A stretch of 64,000 nucleotides of DNA. Source: a virus. This document shows positions 40,199 to 48,160 of this stretch, in pieces. The stretch is from the IMG/VR virus record IMGVR_UViG_3300028800_000084, positions 1 to 64,000 of that record. The stretch is one strand, 5' to 3'. The notes under the pieces are model-generated. The model was not told the origin of the DNA. It saw only the letters and a list, made by a program, of their open reading frames with translations, and made no database searches. How positions within the stretch are numbered: position 1 is the first letter of the stretch; the number at the start of each line of letters is the position of its first letter. Both the position numbers and the translations under genes were made by a program.

Positions 40199-40566
40199 CA
40201 CGACTGCACCTCCGCCATCTTCACGCCGAGCGCCCGACAGACCTGCTCAATCACGGCGATAGGGTCACTATGGAGCATATTGCTGGTGTAGTGTAGCACG
40301 CGCCAACCGTGCAGCACCGCATAATTTCCCTTGAAGGCGTCTCCTTCAAACCCGTAGCCCCGAACATGCCTCCCCTTGGACAGCGTGCCGCCGTCAAGTT
40401 CGACCATCAGCTTTTCAGTCTTCCATGCGAAGTCAGCAATCCATTCGCGGGCCGGTAGCGCAAACTGATATTCGCGCTCGTAGGGCGGCGCGTCGGGCGG
40501 CGCGAATATATCCCACCACGCCATGAATGCCGCTTCCAGTTCGGAAGGCTCTCGTTTTTTTCTCAT
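40198..40566 (-). CDS. PD-(D/E)XK-type nuclease (Vsr/DUF559-like)
   Basis: ATG at 40566 overlaps the upstream stop (ATGA), giving 122 residues; the longer ORF is not needed. The core YEREYQFALPAREWIADFAW, LMVELDGG and FKGNYAVLHGWRVLHYT follows the very-short-patch/DUF559 fold (E, D, ExDG, terminal W-x-V). Likely a small endonuclease or junction nuclease in DNA processing. Confidence 0.65.
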   Translation of the reverse strand: MRKKREPSELEAAFMAWWDIFAPPDAPPYEREYQFALPAREWIADFAWKTEKLMVELDGGTLSKGRHVRGYGFEGDAFKGNYAVLHGWRVLHYTSNMLHSDPIAVIEQVCRALGVKMAEVQS

Positions 40567-40751
40567 CGCTCCACTCCCCACACGTCGGCCATGATTTCGA
40601 GCGCGTCGTACATCTGCGCGCCCCGTTCCACCGAGCCGAACCGCGACAGGCTCAGCCGCCCGGCGATGGCAATGATGTCCGCAAGGCGCGTGCGCGGGGA
40701 CACGACCAGCCAGCGCACGCGCAGCGCCCACCAGAACAGCGTCTCTATCAC
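40563..40751 (-). CDS. Hypothetical 62-residue protein
   Basis: Coupled by ATGA overlaps at both ends. N-terminal hydrophobic part (ETLFWWALRVRWLVVSP), then a helix. Unknown function. Confidence 0.5.
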   Translation of the reverse strand: MIETLFWWALRVRWLVVSPRTRLADIIAIAGRLSLSRFGSVERGAQMYDALEIMADVWGVER

Positions 40752-41362
40752 GGCTTATACTCTCCGCATATCAATCTAAGAACGGTGTCATAGAAGCGGT
40801 CGATACGCTCCGGGTCGTAGTCTAGCATGTCGGCTACGTGCGGATTGACAACTGGAACCACTTTTTTCAAAAGGGATTGCGCCATCTCAAGATACCACTT
40901 ATCTTGCCGTTGTGCATAGTAAGCTTCAATGCCGCTCACGTAATACCCCACCGTGAACATTCCGTCGTCCGGCATTCCTATCATTGCCGTGAAATCATCT
41001 ACCAATCGCGTGGCGGTGTCCTCGGCAATCTGGAAATCTCGTCGGCGCGTCCATTTTCCGGTATAGGCCAGAAAATCCCGCGCCACCTGACGAAATAAAA
41101 ATTCTTTAAAGCGCGTCCAATGCGACCGTTCAGAATCCGAGAACATATATCGACAATGCAACTCCTCACCCTCGTAGTTAACCGTAAACTCGAAATACGA
41201 TCCCCATTCGCCCTGATCACTCTCAACTCGAACGTCTGGTGCATCGACCATGTAGAGTTTGAAGTCGTCGGTATAGTCGGTTCGGCTCAAGTCGCCTGCT
41301 TCGTTTTCTTCCCTATCGTCATTGGGAAGTGAGTTAAAAAAGTCCTTAAAGGCATCGCTCAC
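40748..41362 (-). CDS. Hypothetical 204-residue protein
   Basis: GTG at 41362 (GTGA overlap) is preferred over 41485. An acidic N-terminus (NDDREENEAGDLSRTDYTDD) leads to a mixed domain (YFEFTVNYEGEELHCRYMFS) and a helical C-terminus. It lies between a putative DNA-binding gene and a nuclease gene. Not recognised. Confidence 0.55.
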   Translation of the reverse strand: MSDAFKDFFNSLPNDDREENEAGDLSRTDYTDDFKLYMVDAPDVRVESDQGEWGSYFEFTVNYEGEELHCRYMFSDSERSHWTRFKEFLFRQVARDFLAYTGKWTRRRDFQIAEDTATRLVDDFTAMIGMPDDGMFTVGYYVSGIEAYYAQRQDKWYLEMAQSLLKKVVPVVNPHVADMLDYDPERIDRFYDTVLRLICGEYKP

Positions 41363-42057
41363 GGTGTCACCGCCTTCAGGTAAATCACGCCGCTGCCCGT
41401 TTGCCCTTCCTTGAGTTGGTTCAGCACTTCCACGCTCACCCGCAGCGTGACGTAACACAGTCCGTCGTTGTTGGCCGTCTCGCAAACGGTGAACGCGCCA
41501 AGCTTAACGCAGGTGTCATCGCCGTAGCCGTCGGTGATGTGCTGGCGCTGCCGGAGTGCCCGTTCGGTTTCCTCCTGGTTGATAGCGGCATCGGTGGCCG
41601 TCATGGTTCCGTTGCCGATGTCCACGTAACCCTTTGTGGCCTGCTTCTGCTCGTCCACCTTCGCCGCCGACCTGATATAGCCGCTGGTCAGCTTGCCGCC
41701 CGACGCCGATTGCGCCGCCAGCAGCACCGGCAAGCGCCGCTCTGGTTCCACCTTCAGTAGTTCGCGGGCCACCCGTTCGGAAGGTAAATGTATACCAGTG
41801 GTAGAGATTTCGTCCACGAGGTCGGCGGCGTCCATGAGTTGATAAGCCCGCTTGTCGTGGAAGTGCCAGCGCTGTACACAGTACTGCTCAAACGTGCCGC
41901 ACTTGCGGTACAGGCCGCGCTCGTTGATCTCCCGCAAGCCGCGCCACATCTCTAGCATCCCGTCGGCAATACGCGCCTCACACGCCACAAGCGCCGCCTC
42001 GTCCTCTAGCGTCCACGTGTTCAATTCGCCCGTAGAAGGCGCTTGTTCGATGTCCAT
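41359..42057 (-). CDS. Putative DNA-binding regulatory protein
   Basis: This 232-residue protein has a helical segment typical of phage and plasmid accessory DNA-binding proteins (GLREINERGLYRKCGTFEQY, QRWHFHDKRAYQLMDAADLV) followed by a ParB-like helix-rich part. The C-terminus is beta rich. A copy of the dispersed palindrome lies in the gene at 41791. Function uncertain. Confidence 0.5.
   Translation of the reverse strand: MDIEQAPSTGELNTWTLEDEAALVACEARIADGMLEMWRGLREINERGLYRKCGTFEQYCVQRWHFHDKRAYQLMDAADLVDEISTTGIHLPSERVARELLKVEPERRLPVLLAAQSASGGKLTSGYIRSAAKVDEQKQATKGYVDIGNGTMTATDAAINQEETERALRQRQHITDGYGDDTCVKLGAFTVCETANNDGLCYVTLRVSVEVLNQLKEGQTGSGVIYLKAVTP
41791..41805. promoter_or_regulatory. 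Dispersed palindrome, copy 3 (TATACCAGTGGTAGA)
   Basis: Differs from copies 1 and 2 by a single base in one arm. It encodes part of STTGIH on the coding strand, using the ATA isoleucine codon. Confidence 0.45.
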
Positions 42058-42061
42058 ACCT

Positions 42062-42517
42062 TTACCTCGCTTTCGTTGAAATTGAAACGTTTTGCGTGCC
42101 GTGAATAATGCGCTCTAGCCGCCGCGCCTTGTACTGCCGACTGCCGTAGCGGTTGGAGCAGTACCGCGAACAGAAGCGCCGCCGCCGTCCGCCGTGGAAG
42201 CGTTCGGGGAGCGGCTTGCCGCACTCGTCACAGGTGCCGCGCTCCCGCAGGTGGCGCAGCGCCGACTGCCACAGCCACGCCCGCCGCGAGCAGGCTTTCG
42301 AGCAATATTTCCGCCGATGACCGTGGATGGGCGTGTACTCGAACCACTGACCGCACGGCGCGCAGAACTTGCGCACGGCAGCCGCGACCGTCCGGCGTTC
42401 CCGCTGGCCCTGGCGAACCATCGCCTTCAGACAGCGCAGGGAACAATATTTCGTCTCGCGGTGATAGCGCTCCGAGTAGCGCACGGGCCGGACGTGGCAG
42501 AACGCGCACAGGGTCAC
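42062..42517 (-). CDS. Triple zinc-ribbon protein
   Basis: This 151-residue protein contains three CxxC...C-S-x2-C units: CAFCHVRPVRY...YCSLRC (~4-29), CAPCGQWFEYT...YCSKAC (~52-76) and CDECGKPLPER...FCSRYC (~95-119), separated by Arg-rich helices. Probably binds DNA or RNA. It follows the methyltransferase pair. Confidence 0.7.
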   Translation of the reverse strand: MTLCAFCHVRPVRYSERYHRETKYCSLRCLKAMVRQGQRERRTVAAAVRKFCAPCGQWFEYTPIHGHRRKYCSKACSRRAWLWQSALRHLRERGTCDECGKPLPERFHGGRRRRFCSRYCSNRYGSRQYKARRLERIIHGTQNVSISTKAR

Positions 42518-43548
42518 GGCGTCACCTGATGAAGCACGCGCTTATTCCGCTTCCAACGCCGCCCGTATCGACTCCGCAAAAGCCCGTACCAGAGGAACAC
42601 ATACCGAATCGCCAATCGCTTCAATACGATCCTTCCAGTGATATGTGTCATCAGTAAAGCGCGCAGGCTCGTAAGGATGGGGTCGCTCCCCAAGCGGTGC
42701 AGCCCAGTATTGCTCACGCGCAAGTCGCTCCAATTGACCGGAAAGCCCATCAAAGCACTTTCGGCCCACGTCGGATTTTCGCGCCGGGAGGATTTGTTCG
42801 CCACCAGATCGTTCGGAAGTGAACGTTGATGCTGCCAACTGCGGGCCGTCTGCCCCTTGTAATCCCGTGCGTTCGGCGTAGCGTAGCGAATTTGCGTAGG
42901 CAACGCGGGTGATTTCCGGCGAAGTTCCGCCTTGTCGCCGCCAATCGTCCGCTTGTAATCGGTAGCGCGAGGTGTCGCCCAGGGCGACACCTGAAGACGC
43001 ATGAAGCTCTGCTGACCGTTCGCCGCCCGATAACGCGGCATCCCCAGACTGGTGAATACCACTCTGGATGGGGACGGCAGGCGGCAACTGCCGTCCCCAT
43101 CGGAACTGGTCGGCGTCGGGTATTTCCCCATCTGCATCGGAAGCAACGGACGGCCCGCGTTGTTCGTACTGTTGACCCCCTGCCGTGCATGAGTAGCTAT
43201 CGGTGTGAGCCACGCACCACCACCGTTTACGCTCATGGGGAGCGCCGACGGCGGAAGCTGGTACAACGCCCCATGAACAGTCGTACCCCAACGCGGTAAG
43301 GTCAGCAACGACTCCGACGGCGGGAGCGGCAGCAACGATCCGTCCTCCGTCTCGAATAGGGGCGCAGATTTCGTCGGCGTTTTCCAGGAACACGATTCGG
43401 GGTCGAAGTTCGCCAATAACACGGGCGAACTGGTGCCAGAGCCAGCGCGGATCGGCTGTACCGCGTCGCTTTCCGGCTCCGCTGACGGGCGTGCAAGGCC
43501 ATCCTCCGGCCATAACCGTAACTGATTTGAGATTGTGTCGTCCGACAT
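42514..43548 (-). CDS. Overlapping gene in the methyltransferase, LPTPTARD/NPTW-MGFP family
   Basis: This 344-residue ORF lies in the +1 frame almost entirely inside the C5 methyltransferase gene. It has its own conserved motifs: CSWKTPTKSAPLFE, LPRWGTTVHGALYQLP, KYPTPTSSDGDG, WATPRATDYKRT, ATPNARDYKG and NPTWAESALMGFPVNWSDL. I recognise this pattern from phage and bacterial proteins annotated next to or as part of cytosine methyltransferases. The last ~60 residues are basic. Function is unknown; it could be a target-recognition partner or a separate protein. Because both frames carry family motifs, I consider both coding. Confidence 0.65.
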   Translation of the reverse strand: MSDDTISNQLRLWPEDGLARPSAEPESDAVQPIRAGSGTSSPVLLANFDPESCSWKTPTKSAPLFETEDGSLLPLPPSESLLTLPRWGTTVHGALYQLPPSALPMSVNGGGAWLTPIATHARQGVNSTNNAGRPLLPMQMGKYPTPTSSDGDGSCRLPSPSRVVFTSLGMPRYRAANGQQSFMRLQVSPWATPRATDYKRTIGGDKAELRRKSPALPTQIRYATPNARDYKGQTARSWQHQRSLPNDLVANKSSRRENPTWAESALMGFPVNWSDLRVSNTGLHRLGSDPILTSLRALLMTHITGRIVLKRLAIRYVFLWYGLLRSRYGRRWKRNKRVLHQVTP

Positions 43549-43714
43549 CGTTTATGTCCTCAAATATGTCGCTGCGTGGGTTGCGCAACGCGATCACGTC
43601 CCGGCGAAAAGGATTAATTTCAACATGCCAGCGGGGGGTAAAGCCCGCTTGACGAAAAGCCAAACCGATTCCATCCTGACCTGCGAAAGGTAAGCCAACC
43701 GTGTACGCGCTCAC
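42542..43714 (-). CDS. C5-cytosine DNA methyltransferase
   Basis: This 390-residue protein has motif I variant (GLPFAGQDGIGLAFRQAGF), motif IV MAGGWPCTPVSGAGKRRG with catalytic Cys74, motif VI FLENADEI (usual ENV is ENA here), motif VIII VPASAVGAPHERKRWWCVA, and motif X RIEAIGDSVCVPLVRAF at the end. The ~190-residue variable region (170-360, HTDSYSC..., VAYANSLRYAERTGLQ) coincides with the overlapping ORF. It probably protects phage DNA from host restriction. It overlaps the XRE gene upstream by ATGA. Confidence 0.85.
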   Translation of the reverse strand: MSAYTVGLPFAGQDGIGLAFRQAGFTPRWHVEINPFRRDVIALRNPRSDIFEDINDVGRHNLKSVTVMAGGWPCTPVSGAGKRRGTADPRWLWHQFARVIGELRPRIVFLENADEICAPIRDGGRIVAAAPAVGVVADLTALGYDCSWGVVPASAVGAPHERKRWWCVAHTDSYSCTAGGQQYEQRGPSVASDADGEIPDADQFRWGRQLPPAVPIQSGIHQSGDAALSGGERSAELHASSGVALGDTSRYRLQADDWRRQGGTSPEITRVAYANSLRYAERTGLQGADGPQLAASTFTSERSGGEQILPARKSDVGRKCFDGLSGQLERLAREQYWAAPLGERPHPYEPARFTDDTYHWKDRIEAIGDSVCVPLVRAFAESIRAALEAE

Positions 43715-43992
43715 GCCCGCCGCTCCTTCCGCGCCGCGCCGGACAGCGCGTCGTCGTCGGGCAGCAGCGCCACGATAATCCGCCAGCGAACGAGCGTGCC
43801 GGGCTGTGAGCGGTTGTTCTCCAATTGGCTCACGTCGGCAAAGGTCACGCCAGCGCGGGCGGCGAGTTCCTTCTGCGTCATACCGAGCGCCCGCCGCACG
43901 TCACGAACGGTCGAACCGACGGTCACAGCGCACGGGTCGGGCGGCAGCAGGGCGAAGTCGGGCGGCGTATAGTCGTCGGGTAGCAGGGTCAC
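43711..43992 (-). CDS. XRE-family helix-turn-helix regulator
   Basis: GTG at 43992 overlaps the stop of the preceding gene (GTGA) with GAGG upstream, giving 93 residues. The Cro/CI-type fold is visible: VRDVRRALGMTQKELAARAG, VTFADVSQLENNRSQPGTLV. It precedes the DNA methyltransferase and may control it. Confidence 0.8.
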   Translation of the reverse strand: MTLLPDDYTPPDFALLPPDPCAVTVGSTVRDVRRALGMTQKELAARAGVTFADVSQLENNRSQPGTLVRWRIIVALLPDDDALSGAARKERRA

Positions 43993-44144
43993 TTTGCCGC
44001 CTCGCTTTCGTCCCAATCGGGCGGTTCGGGCAGCGCCTCCCAGACGCCCGGTGGCGTTTCCACAACGGCGGTAATCGTGGCGTGCAGGTCGTCAAGTAAC
44101 TCCTGCGTATAGAGCGGGTCGTTATCTCCGAACAAGTCATTCAT
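43989..44144 (-). CDS. Acidic hypothetical protein, 51 residues
   Basis: Short gene coupled to both neighbours (overlaps the helicase stop by 8 bases and the XRE start by GTGA). Sequence is acidic (MNDLFGDNDPLYTQELLDDL ... PPDWDESEAAK). Unknown function. Confidence 0.55.
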   Translation of the reverse strand: MNDLFGDNDPLYTQELLDDLHATITAVVETPPGVWEALPEPPDWDESEAAK

Positions 44145-45954
44145 GGTCATTCTCCTGCCAGACCGAACCGATGTCGATGCGCGTGTGCGTCACTTTCTGG
44201 AAACCGCGCCCCGGCGAATAGAACGTTTCGATGCGCTTGCCCTGCGCGCCGAACCAGCGGTCTTTGACCAGGGTCAGGTAGGCGAGGTTCGGGTCAATCG
44301 GTTCGTCGCCCGCCTTTGGCTTGACTTGCCGCGTTTCCAGGTCGTAGCCAGGGCGATAGACAGTCAGGAACCGCGTGGCGTTCTGTTCAATCACGCCGCC
44401 GCCCTGTGCATCGGAAATCAGCGGCTCTTTGTCGGCGCGGTCGGACGGGCCGCGATTGGCCTGACAGGTTGCCACGACGAACAGACCCACGTCCCGCACG
44501 CAGTAGCGCAGAGCGTCACAGATAGCAACCGTGCCGGGATATGTGCCCATGCCGCCTTGCGACACGTTTTGCAAGGAATCGACAATCATGATTTTGCCGC
44601 CGCGTCCCTTGAACAGTTCGCCCGTGCGTCGGATTTTGTCGGGGTCGGGCGAGTCGTGCTTGTAGAAAGTGATAGGCATTTTTCCGGCGGCGTCATAATG
44701 CTTGAAAATGCCCGCGCCCGCCTGTCCCGTGAAAATGTCGCGGGCGTTAATGCCCTGCATGTAGCTAACGATGCGATGCGTGTACCATTCCGGCGTCATT
44801 TCGGTGGTGAACACGAGTACCGGCGCTTGCTTGGCGAACTCAATAGAGAACTGCATTGCCAGCGTGGACTTGCCCGCGCCCGTCCGCCCCAGAACCATCA
44901 GCAGGTCGTTGGACAGAAAGCCGCCGGTCGCTTCATCCAACTCCTGCACGCCAGTCTGATAGCCTCGAATAGCCTTTGGCGTTTGCGCCCACGCTTCCGC
45001 TGTCCCTTTTGCCGTTGCTGCCACGTCGGACATACCAATCAAGTCCTCCTCCGGTTTCACGACGGTTACGGTAGGTCGGGGCGCTGGTGAACGAACCACT
45101 TCCGGCGCGAACGGCTGCGCCCGTCCTTTTTCCAGGCCGCTGCGCACGGTCAGGTCAATCTCGTGGTCAGTCAGGCCCAGGCCGCGCCCCTCGGCGGTCA
45201 GCACGTCCTCCGCTTCGCCCGCGTCAAGATTACCCGCGCCGACCAACTTGCCGAGGATGAAGGCCGCTTTGTTCAGTTCATTGTTGCGCTGCCCTTCGGA
45301 GGCTGTTCGCAGTTTGGCGATGGTGTTGTCGATAGTTGCCCGCGTCAGGCGTCCGCTGGACAGAGTGAGCAGCGGGCGCGGCGGCACGACGACTGGCTCC
45401 GGCTTGAGCAGTTTAAGCAACCAGTCCGGGGCGTCCACCGGCTCCGCTTCCTCAAATGACACTTTCCAGGCATAGGACGCACCGGAGGGATGGATTGACG
45501 GTGGGGCAACCACATAACCACCATCGCCGCGAAAGTCCAGACCGGGCAACTTTCCGGCGAAGTTATGAACCTCAAATCCGGGATGCTTGAAGTAAATGTG
45601 CTGCCCTTTGCCAGTCGAGCCAGTCGGCGTTTGTGGCACGCCGCCGCGTTCCTCCACCGCCTTCAACCCTTCGGCGCTATCCACGTCCAGGACGACTACG
45701 CCCGACACGCGCCCGGTGACGAGGCCCACGTTGCCTTGCGGACAGTCGGCCCACCAGGTGAGTATCTGGTCGCTGTCAGCCCGCTGCGTCTGGTAGGGTA
45801 TCCAGGTTGCCTGCCCGTCGGGGGATTTAGGCAGCAGTGCGGCGTTGGGTCGCTTGTCGTGCGGCTGCAAGGGAATGACCGATAGCCCGCGCTTTTCGTA
45901 GGCAAAGGCTTGCGTCAGAGGGTCGGTCGCCAGATTAATCACATCGGCCTCCAT
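44137..45954 (-). CDS. PrimPol-helicase replication protein
   Basis: ATG at 45954 gives 605 residues. The N-terminal bifunctional primase-polymerase domain (~15-170) has GLSVIPLQPHDKRPN, LDVDSAEG (DxD, ~90-92), STGKGQHIYFKHP and GGYVVAPPSIHPSG. A helical linker (~200-300) leads to a RecA/DnaB-like helicase domain with Walker A GRTGAGKST (~356-364), FTTEMTPEWY, and KIMIVDSLQNVS (Walker B). It primes and unwinds phage DNA; no DNA polymerase gene is visible in the window, so host polymerase is likely used. Confidence 0.85.
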   Translation of the reverse strand: MEADVINLATDPLTQAFAYEKRGLSVIPLQPHDKRPNAALLPKSPDGQATWIPYQTQRADSDQILTWWADCPQGNVGLVTGRVSGVVVLDVDSAEGLKAVEERGGVPQTPTGSTGKGQHIYFKHPGFEVHNFAGKLPGLDFRGDGGYVVAPPSIHPSGASYAWKVSFEEAEPVDAPDWLLKLLKPEPVVVPPRPLLTLSSGRLTRATIDNTIAKLRTASEGQRNNELNKAAFILGKLVGAGNLDAGEAEDVLTAEGRGLGLTDHEIDLTVRSGLEKGRAQPFAPEVVRSPAPRPTVTVVKPEEDLIGMSDVAATAKGTAEAWAQTPKAIRGYQTGVQELDEATGGFLSNDLLMVLGRTGAGKSTLAMQFSIEFAKQAPVLVFTTEMTPEWYTHRIVSYMQGINARDIFTGQAGAGIFKHYDAAGKMPITFYKHDSPDPDKIRRTGELFKGRGGKIMIVDSLQNVSQGGMGTYPGTVAICDALRYCVRDVGLFVVATCQANRGPSDRADKEPLISDAQGGGVIEQNATRFLTVYRPGYDLETRQVKPKAGDEPIDPNLAYLTLVKDRWFGAQGKRIETFYSPGRGFQKVTHTRIDIGSVWQENDHE

Positions 45955-47018
45955 TCGGCGGTGTTCGGGTCGCGCTGTTCGCGCACGCCGTTTGTCTCTC
46001 GATACCAAAAACTCGTATTCTCATCGAACCATGTGCGAGGCTTGCTTGGGTCAAGCGGTGGCGCAGCGGGATGCTCGGCTAACCACACGCCGATGTTCGA
46101 TGCGACGTGCGAGAAGGGAACCATCTTGCCTGCCCAGAACCGCGTTCCGTTTTTGTCCGTCTCGGCCAGCTTTGCTTTGACAAACCGCGCCACATCGTCC
46201 GCCGTCACGCCGCTGGCGGCCAGGGTGAGCGCCGCCGTCACGTTGGCTGTCACCGCATCGACGCCCCAGGCGGGCGTAAACCGGCCCGGATGGGACGCAC
46301 CCCATGTGTGGTAAAGACTAGCTGCCAGGGTCAGAGAGGCAGGCGTAACGCCGTCGTGAACGAGCTTGGACGTGAAGCGCATGTACGAGCCGTAAGCAAA
46401 ACCGGGCGGGAGTGTTTCTTTGCCAATGGTTGCAATCCAGGCGTCGAGCAGTTCGGCTTGCGGTTGGGGCTTGCGCTTTGGCGGTTCGTCAACCCGCTCC
46501 GCGTTAGCGGTTGCGGGAAGAGAGTAGTCTATGCTAGTGCTCTCTGTATATAGTATTTTACCCTTTGGGGAAATTGCATTTTGACCTTTGGGGAAATTAG
46601 AAGCGCTTCCCATTTTGACCTTTGGGGAAATTGAGAACTGGTCAAATAACGGTAAAAACCCAGACCAATTGATGCGAATATGCTTAGTCGGCTTGCTTCC
46701 GAAATGGTACAACGCCGTGATGATCAACTGCTTCTTTTCTAGAATAATCAGAGCGCGGTCAAGTTGCTTTGGCGTAACTCTGATTTCGTTCCACCACTCG
46801 GTGCGTTTTTTGGCGATCCATAGTTCCCCGTCATGGCTGACGGACAATTTCGTTACGCCGTTTCGTCCCGGCAGATGCCAATAGACGATCTGACTCAGCA
46901 CCAGACCGGCGATTAAGTCGCCCGCCATATCAATGTAGGCTTTTTTGAAGTCGATGGTGTCCCGTGACGACTGCTCCCAGTTGAGGAATCTCGCAACTAG
47001 CGGATCGACTTCGCTCAC
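45939..47018 (-). CDS. Replication initiator (DnaD/phage-Rep-like winged helix) with internal iterons
   Basis: This 359-residue protein begins with a winged-helix pattern seen in phage replication organisers (YIDMAGDLIAGLVLSQIVYW, DGELWIAKKRTEWWNEIRVT, QLDRALIILEKKQLI). A low-complexity middle contains the repeated peptide NFPK-GQNA / ISPKGK encoded by three DNA iterons, and the C-terminus is a second helical domain. The GTG start is coupled to a 21-codon leader ORF. It sits next to the PrimPol-helicase, so it most likely binds the iterons and loads the helicase. Confidence 0.75.
   Translation of the reverse strand: MSEVDPLVARFLNWEQSSRDTIDFKKAYIDMAGDLIAGLVLSQIVYWHLPGRNGVTKLSVSHDGELWIAKKRTEWWNEIRVTPKQLDRALIILEKKQLIITALYHFGSKPTKHIRINWSGFLPLFDQFSISPKVKMGSASNFPKGQNAISPKGKILYTESTSIDYSLPATANAERVDEPPKRKPQPQAELLDAWIATIGKETLPPGFAYGSYMRFTSKLVHDGVTPASLTLAASLYHTWGASHPGRFTPAWGVDAVTANVTAALTLAASGVTADDVARFVKAKLAETDKNGTRFWAGKMVPFSHVASNIGVWLAEHPAAPPLDPSKPRTWFDENTSFWYRETNGVREQRDPNTAEWRPM
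46554..46632. repeat. Iterons, candidate replication origin
   Basis: Three 22-bp units share the core CCTTTGGGGAAATT at 46562-46575, 46585-46598 and 46619-46632; the second and third are identical over all 22 bp (46577-46598, 46611-46632). Spacings are 23 and 34 bp, one helical turn apart. A palindrome GAAGCGCTTC lies between units 2 and 3. Direct repeats within an initiator gene are the arrangement of the lambda-type origin. Confidence 0.75.
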
Positions 47019-47080
47019 AGCACGCCGCCATTAATAAAGTTTAATTTGCCGATAGAATCCGAACGTGGTAAACTGTTCAT
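47015..47080 (-). CDS. Leader peptide coupled to the replication initiator
   Basis: ATG at 47080 is preceded by AGAGGAGG, the best ribosome site of the replication region, whereas the initiator GTG has none. The 21-codon ORF (MNSLPRSDSIGKLNFINGGV-L) ends with a TGA sharing bases with the initiator GTG (GTGA). Translation of the leader should therefore drive initiator synthesis. Confidence 0.65.
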   Translation of the reverse strand: MNSLPRSDSIGKLNFINGGVL

Positions 47081-47102
47081 TGTTGCGTCCTCCTCTGACG
47101 CT

Positions 47103-47147
47103 ACAAAGCGGTGCGCTCGAACGTGTCAGGCGTTCGGGCCGCTTTGT
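47103..47147. other. Long hairpin in the replication leader
   Basis: ACAAAGCGG pairs with CCGCTTTGT, and an inner CGAACG with CGTTCG. On the minus strand it lies just downstream of a TATAAA -10-like box (47147-47152) and upstream of the leader ribosome site, so it could cap the replication transcript. No T-tract follows on the minus strand. Confidence 0.55.
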
Positions 47148-47189
47148 TTATAGGATAGGTGTGATCTTACCTCATCTTCGCTCATCGCG

Positions 47190-47411
47190 CTACCACAGCT
47201 TCGCTTGCGTCGGGCGCTTGCTCGGCGGCGGCACGTTCTCGCGCCTAAATTCCGTAATCTCATCGTCGTGCCACGTAGACGAGCAATCGGGGCAGAACCA
47301 CAAGTCAGCGCTCGGTCGCCCGTCGTCGTCGTTCGGCACGATGAGACGCCCGCCACAGTTCGGACAGATGTAGGGTTTTCTTTTGGGTCGGTATGGGGTA
47401 GAATTGAACAT
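47190..47411 (-). CDS. Zinc-ribbon protein, 73 residues
   Basis: Two CxxC pairs (ICPNCGG near residue 15 and FCPDCSS near residue 39) form a classical zinc ribbon. AAGGAG precedes the ATG. Possibly a small transcription-associated or nucleic-acid-binding protein. Confidence 0.65.
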   Translation of the reverse strand: MFNSTPYRPKRKPYICPNCGGRLIVPNDDDGRPSADLWFCPDCSSTWHDDEITEFRRENVPPPSKRPTQAKLW

Positions 47412-47524
47412 GATACGCTCCTTTACAGCGTAGCCAGATAGTGGAAGCCCGCGCCAGCGGGTTTTTCCATGTCAGGCGTAGAAGATAGGCTTCATTCTAA
47501 CATTTTTAGCCGCCGTTGGCAACG

Positions 47525-48160
47525 TCAACCAATCCACTGAATGCCATGCTCAACAAGATAGCGCTTCATATCCCGCCGGAACGCCCACGCGCCCTGCCGC
47601 TTGACGGTCTTGCGGCAATTGGTGAACAACTGCCCGTGCCAGATATCCAGGTGCGGCTCGTTCTTGTCGGGGTTCGTCCACAGGTCGTACCAGCCGCAAT
47701 CGAACCGCTGCCGGTTTTGCGCCGTCCACGTCAAGGCGTCGGCCTCAATGATGGTCAATCGCTCCGTCGGCATGAACGGCCCGACCAGTTTCAGCACGTC
47801 AGGTGAGTTCTCGATGCACGTCACATGCTCTACGTTCTGGTTAGCCAGCAGCCCGCGTACCACGCAGCCCAGGCCCAGGCCCGCCACCAGCACGCTCCCG
47901 CTGGCCTGCATGACAAAGCCCAAGTGCGTCCGCAGTTCGAACGGCGTATCCTCCATGACCACCGCGCCGGGCTGTTCGTCGTAGAGCGTAGCCTCAGTGA
48001 GAAAGCGCAGATAAGTGTACGTGCCGCGCGGTAGGTGAACAGGATACCCATGTCGATTGGTAACGGTGTCTTTGGCGAGCGTCAGTTTTTTCGTGAACCA
48101 CAGATTCGACCACGCCGCCGGGATTGCGTCGGCTTTCATGACTGCGAGATAGTCATTCAC
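47525..48160 (-). CDS. Class I methyltransferase-like protein (spermidine synthase-type Rossmann fold)
   Basis: GTG at 48160 overlaps the upstream stop (GTGA), giving 211 residues. Motif I is SVLVAGLGLGCVVRGLLANQ followed by HVTCIENSPDVLKLV and a DALTW acidic loop, as in spermidine-synthase-like methyltransferases. Substrate unknown. Confidence 0.7.
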   Translation of the reverse strand: MNDYLAVMKADAIPAAWSNLWFTKKLTLAKDTVTNRHGYPVHLPRGTYTYLRFLTEATLYDEQPGAVVMEDTPFELRTHLGFVMQASGSVLVAGLGLGCVVRGLLANQNVEHVTCIENSPDVLKLVGPFMPTERLTIIEADALTWTAQNRQRFDCGWYDLWTNPDKNEPHLDIWHGQLFTNCRKTVKRQGAWAFRRDMKRYLVEHGIQWIG

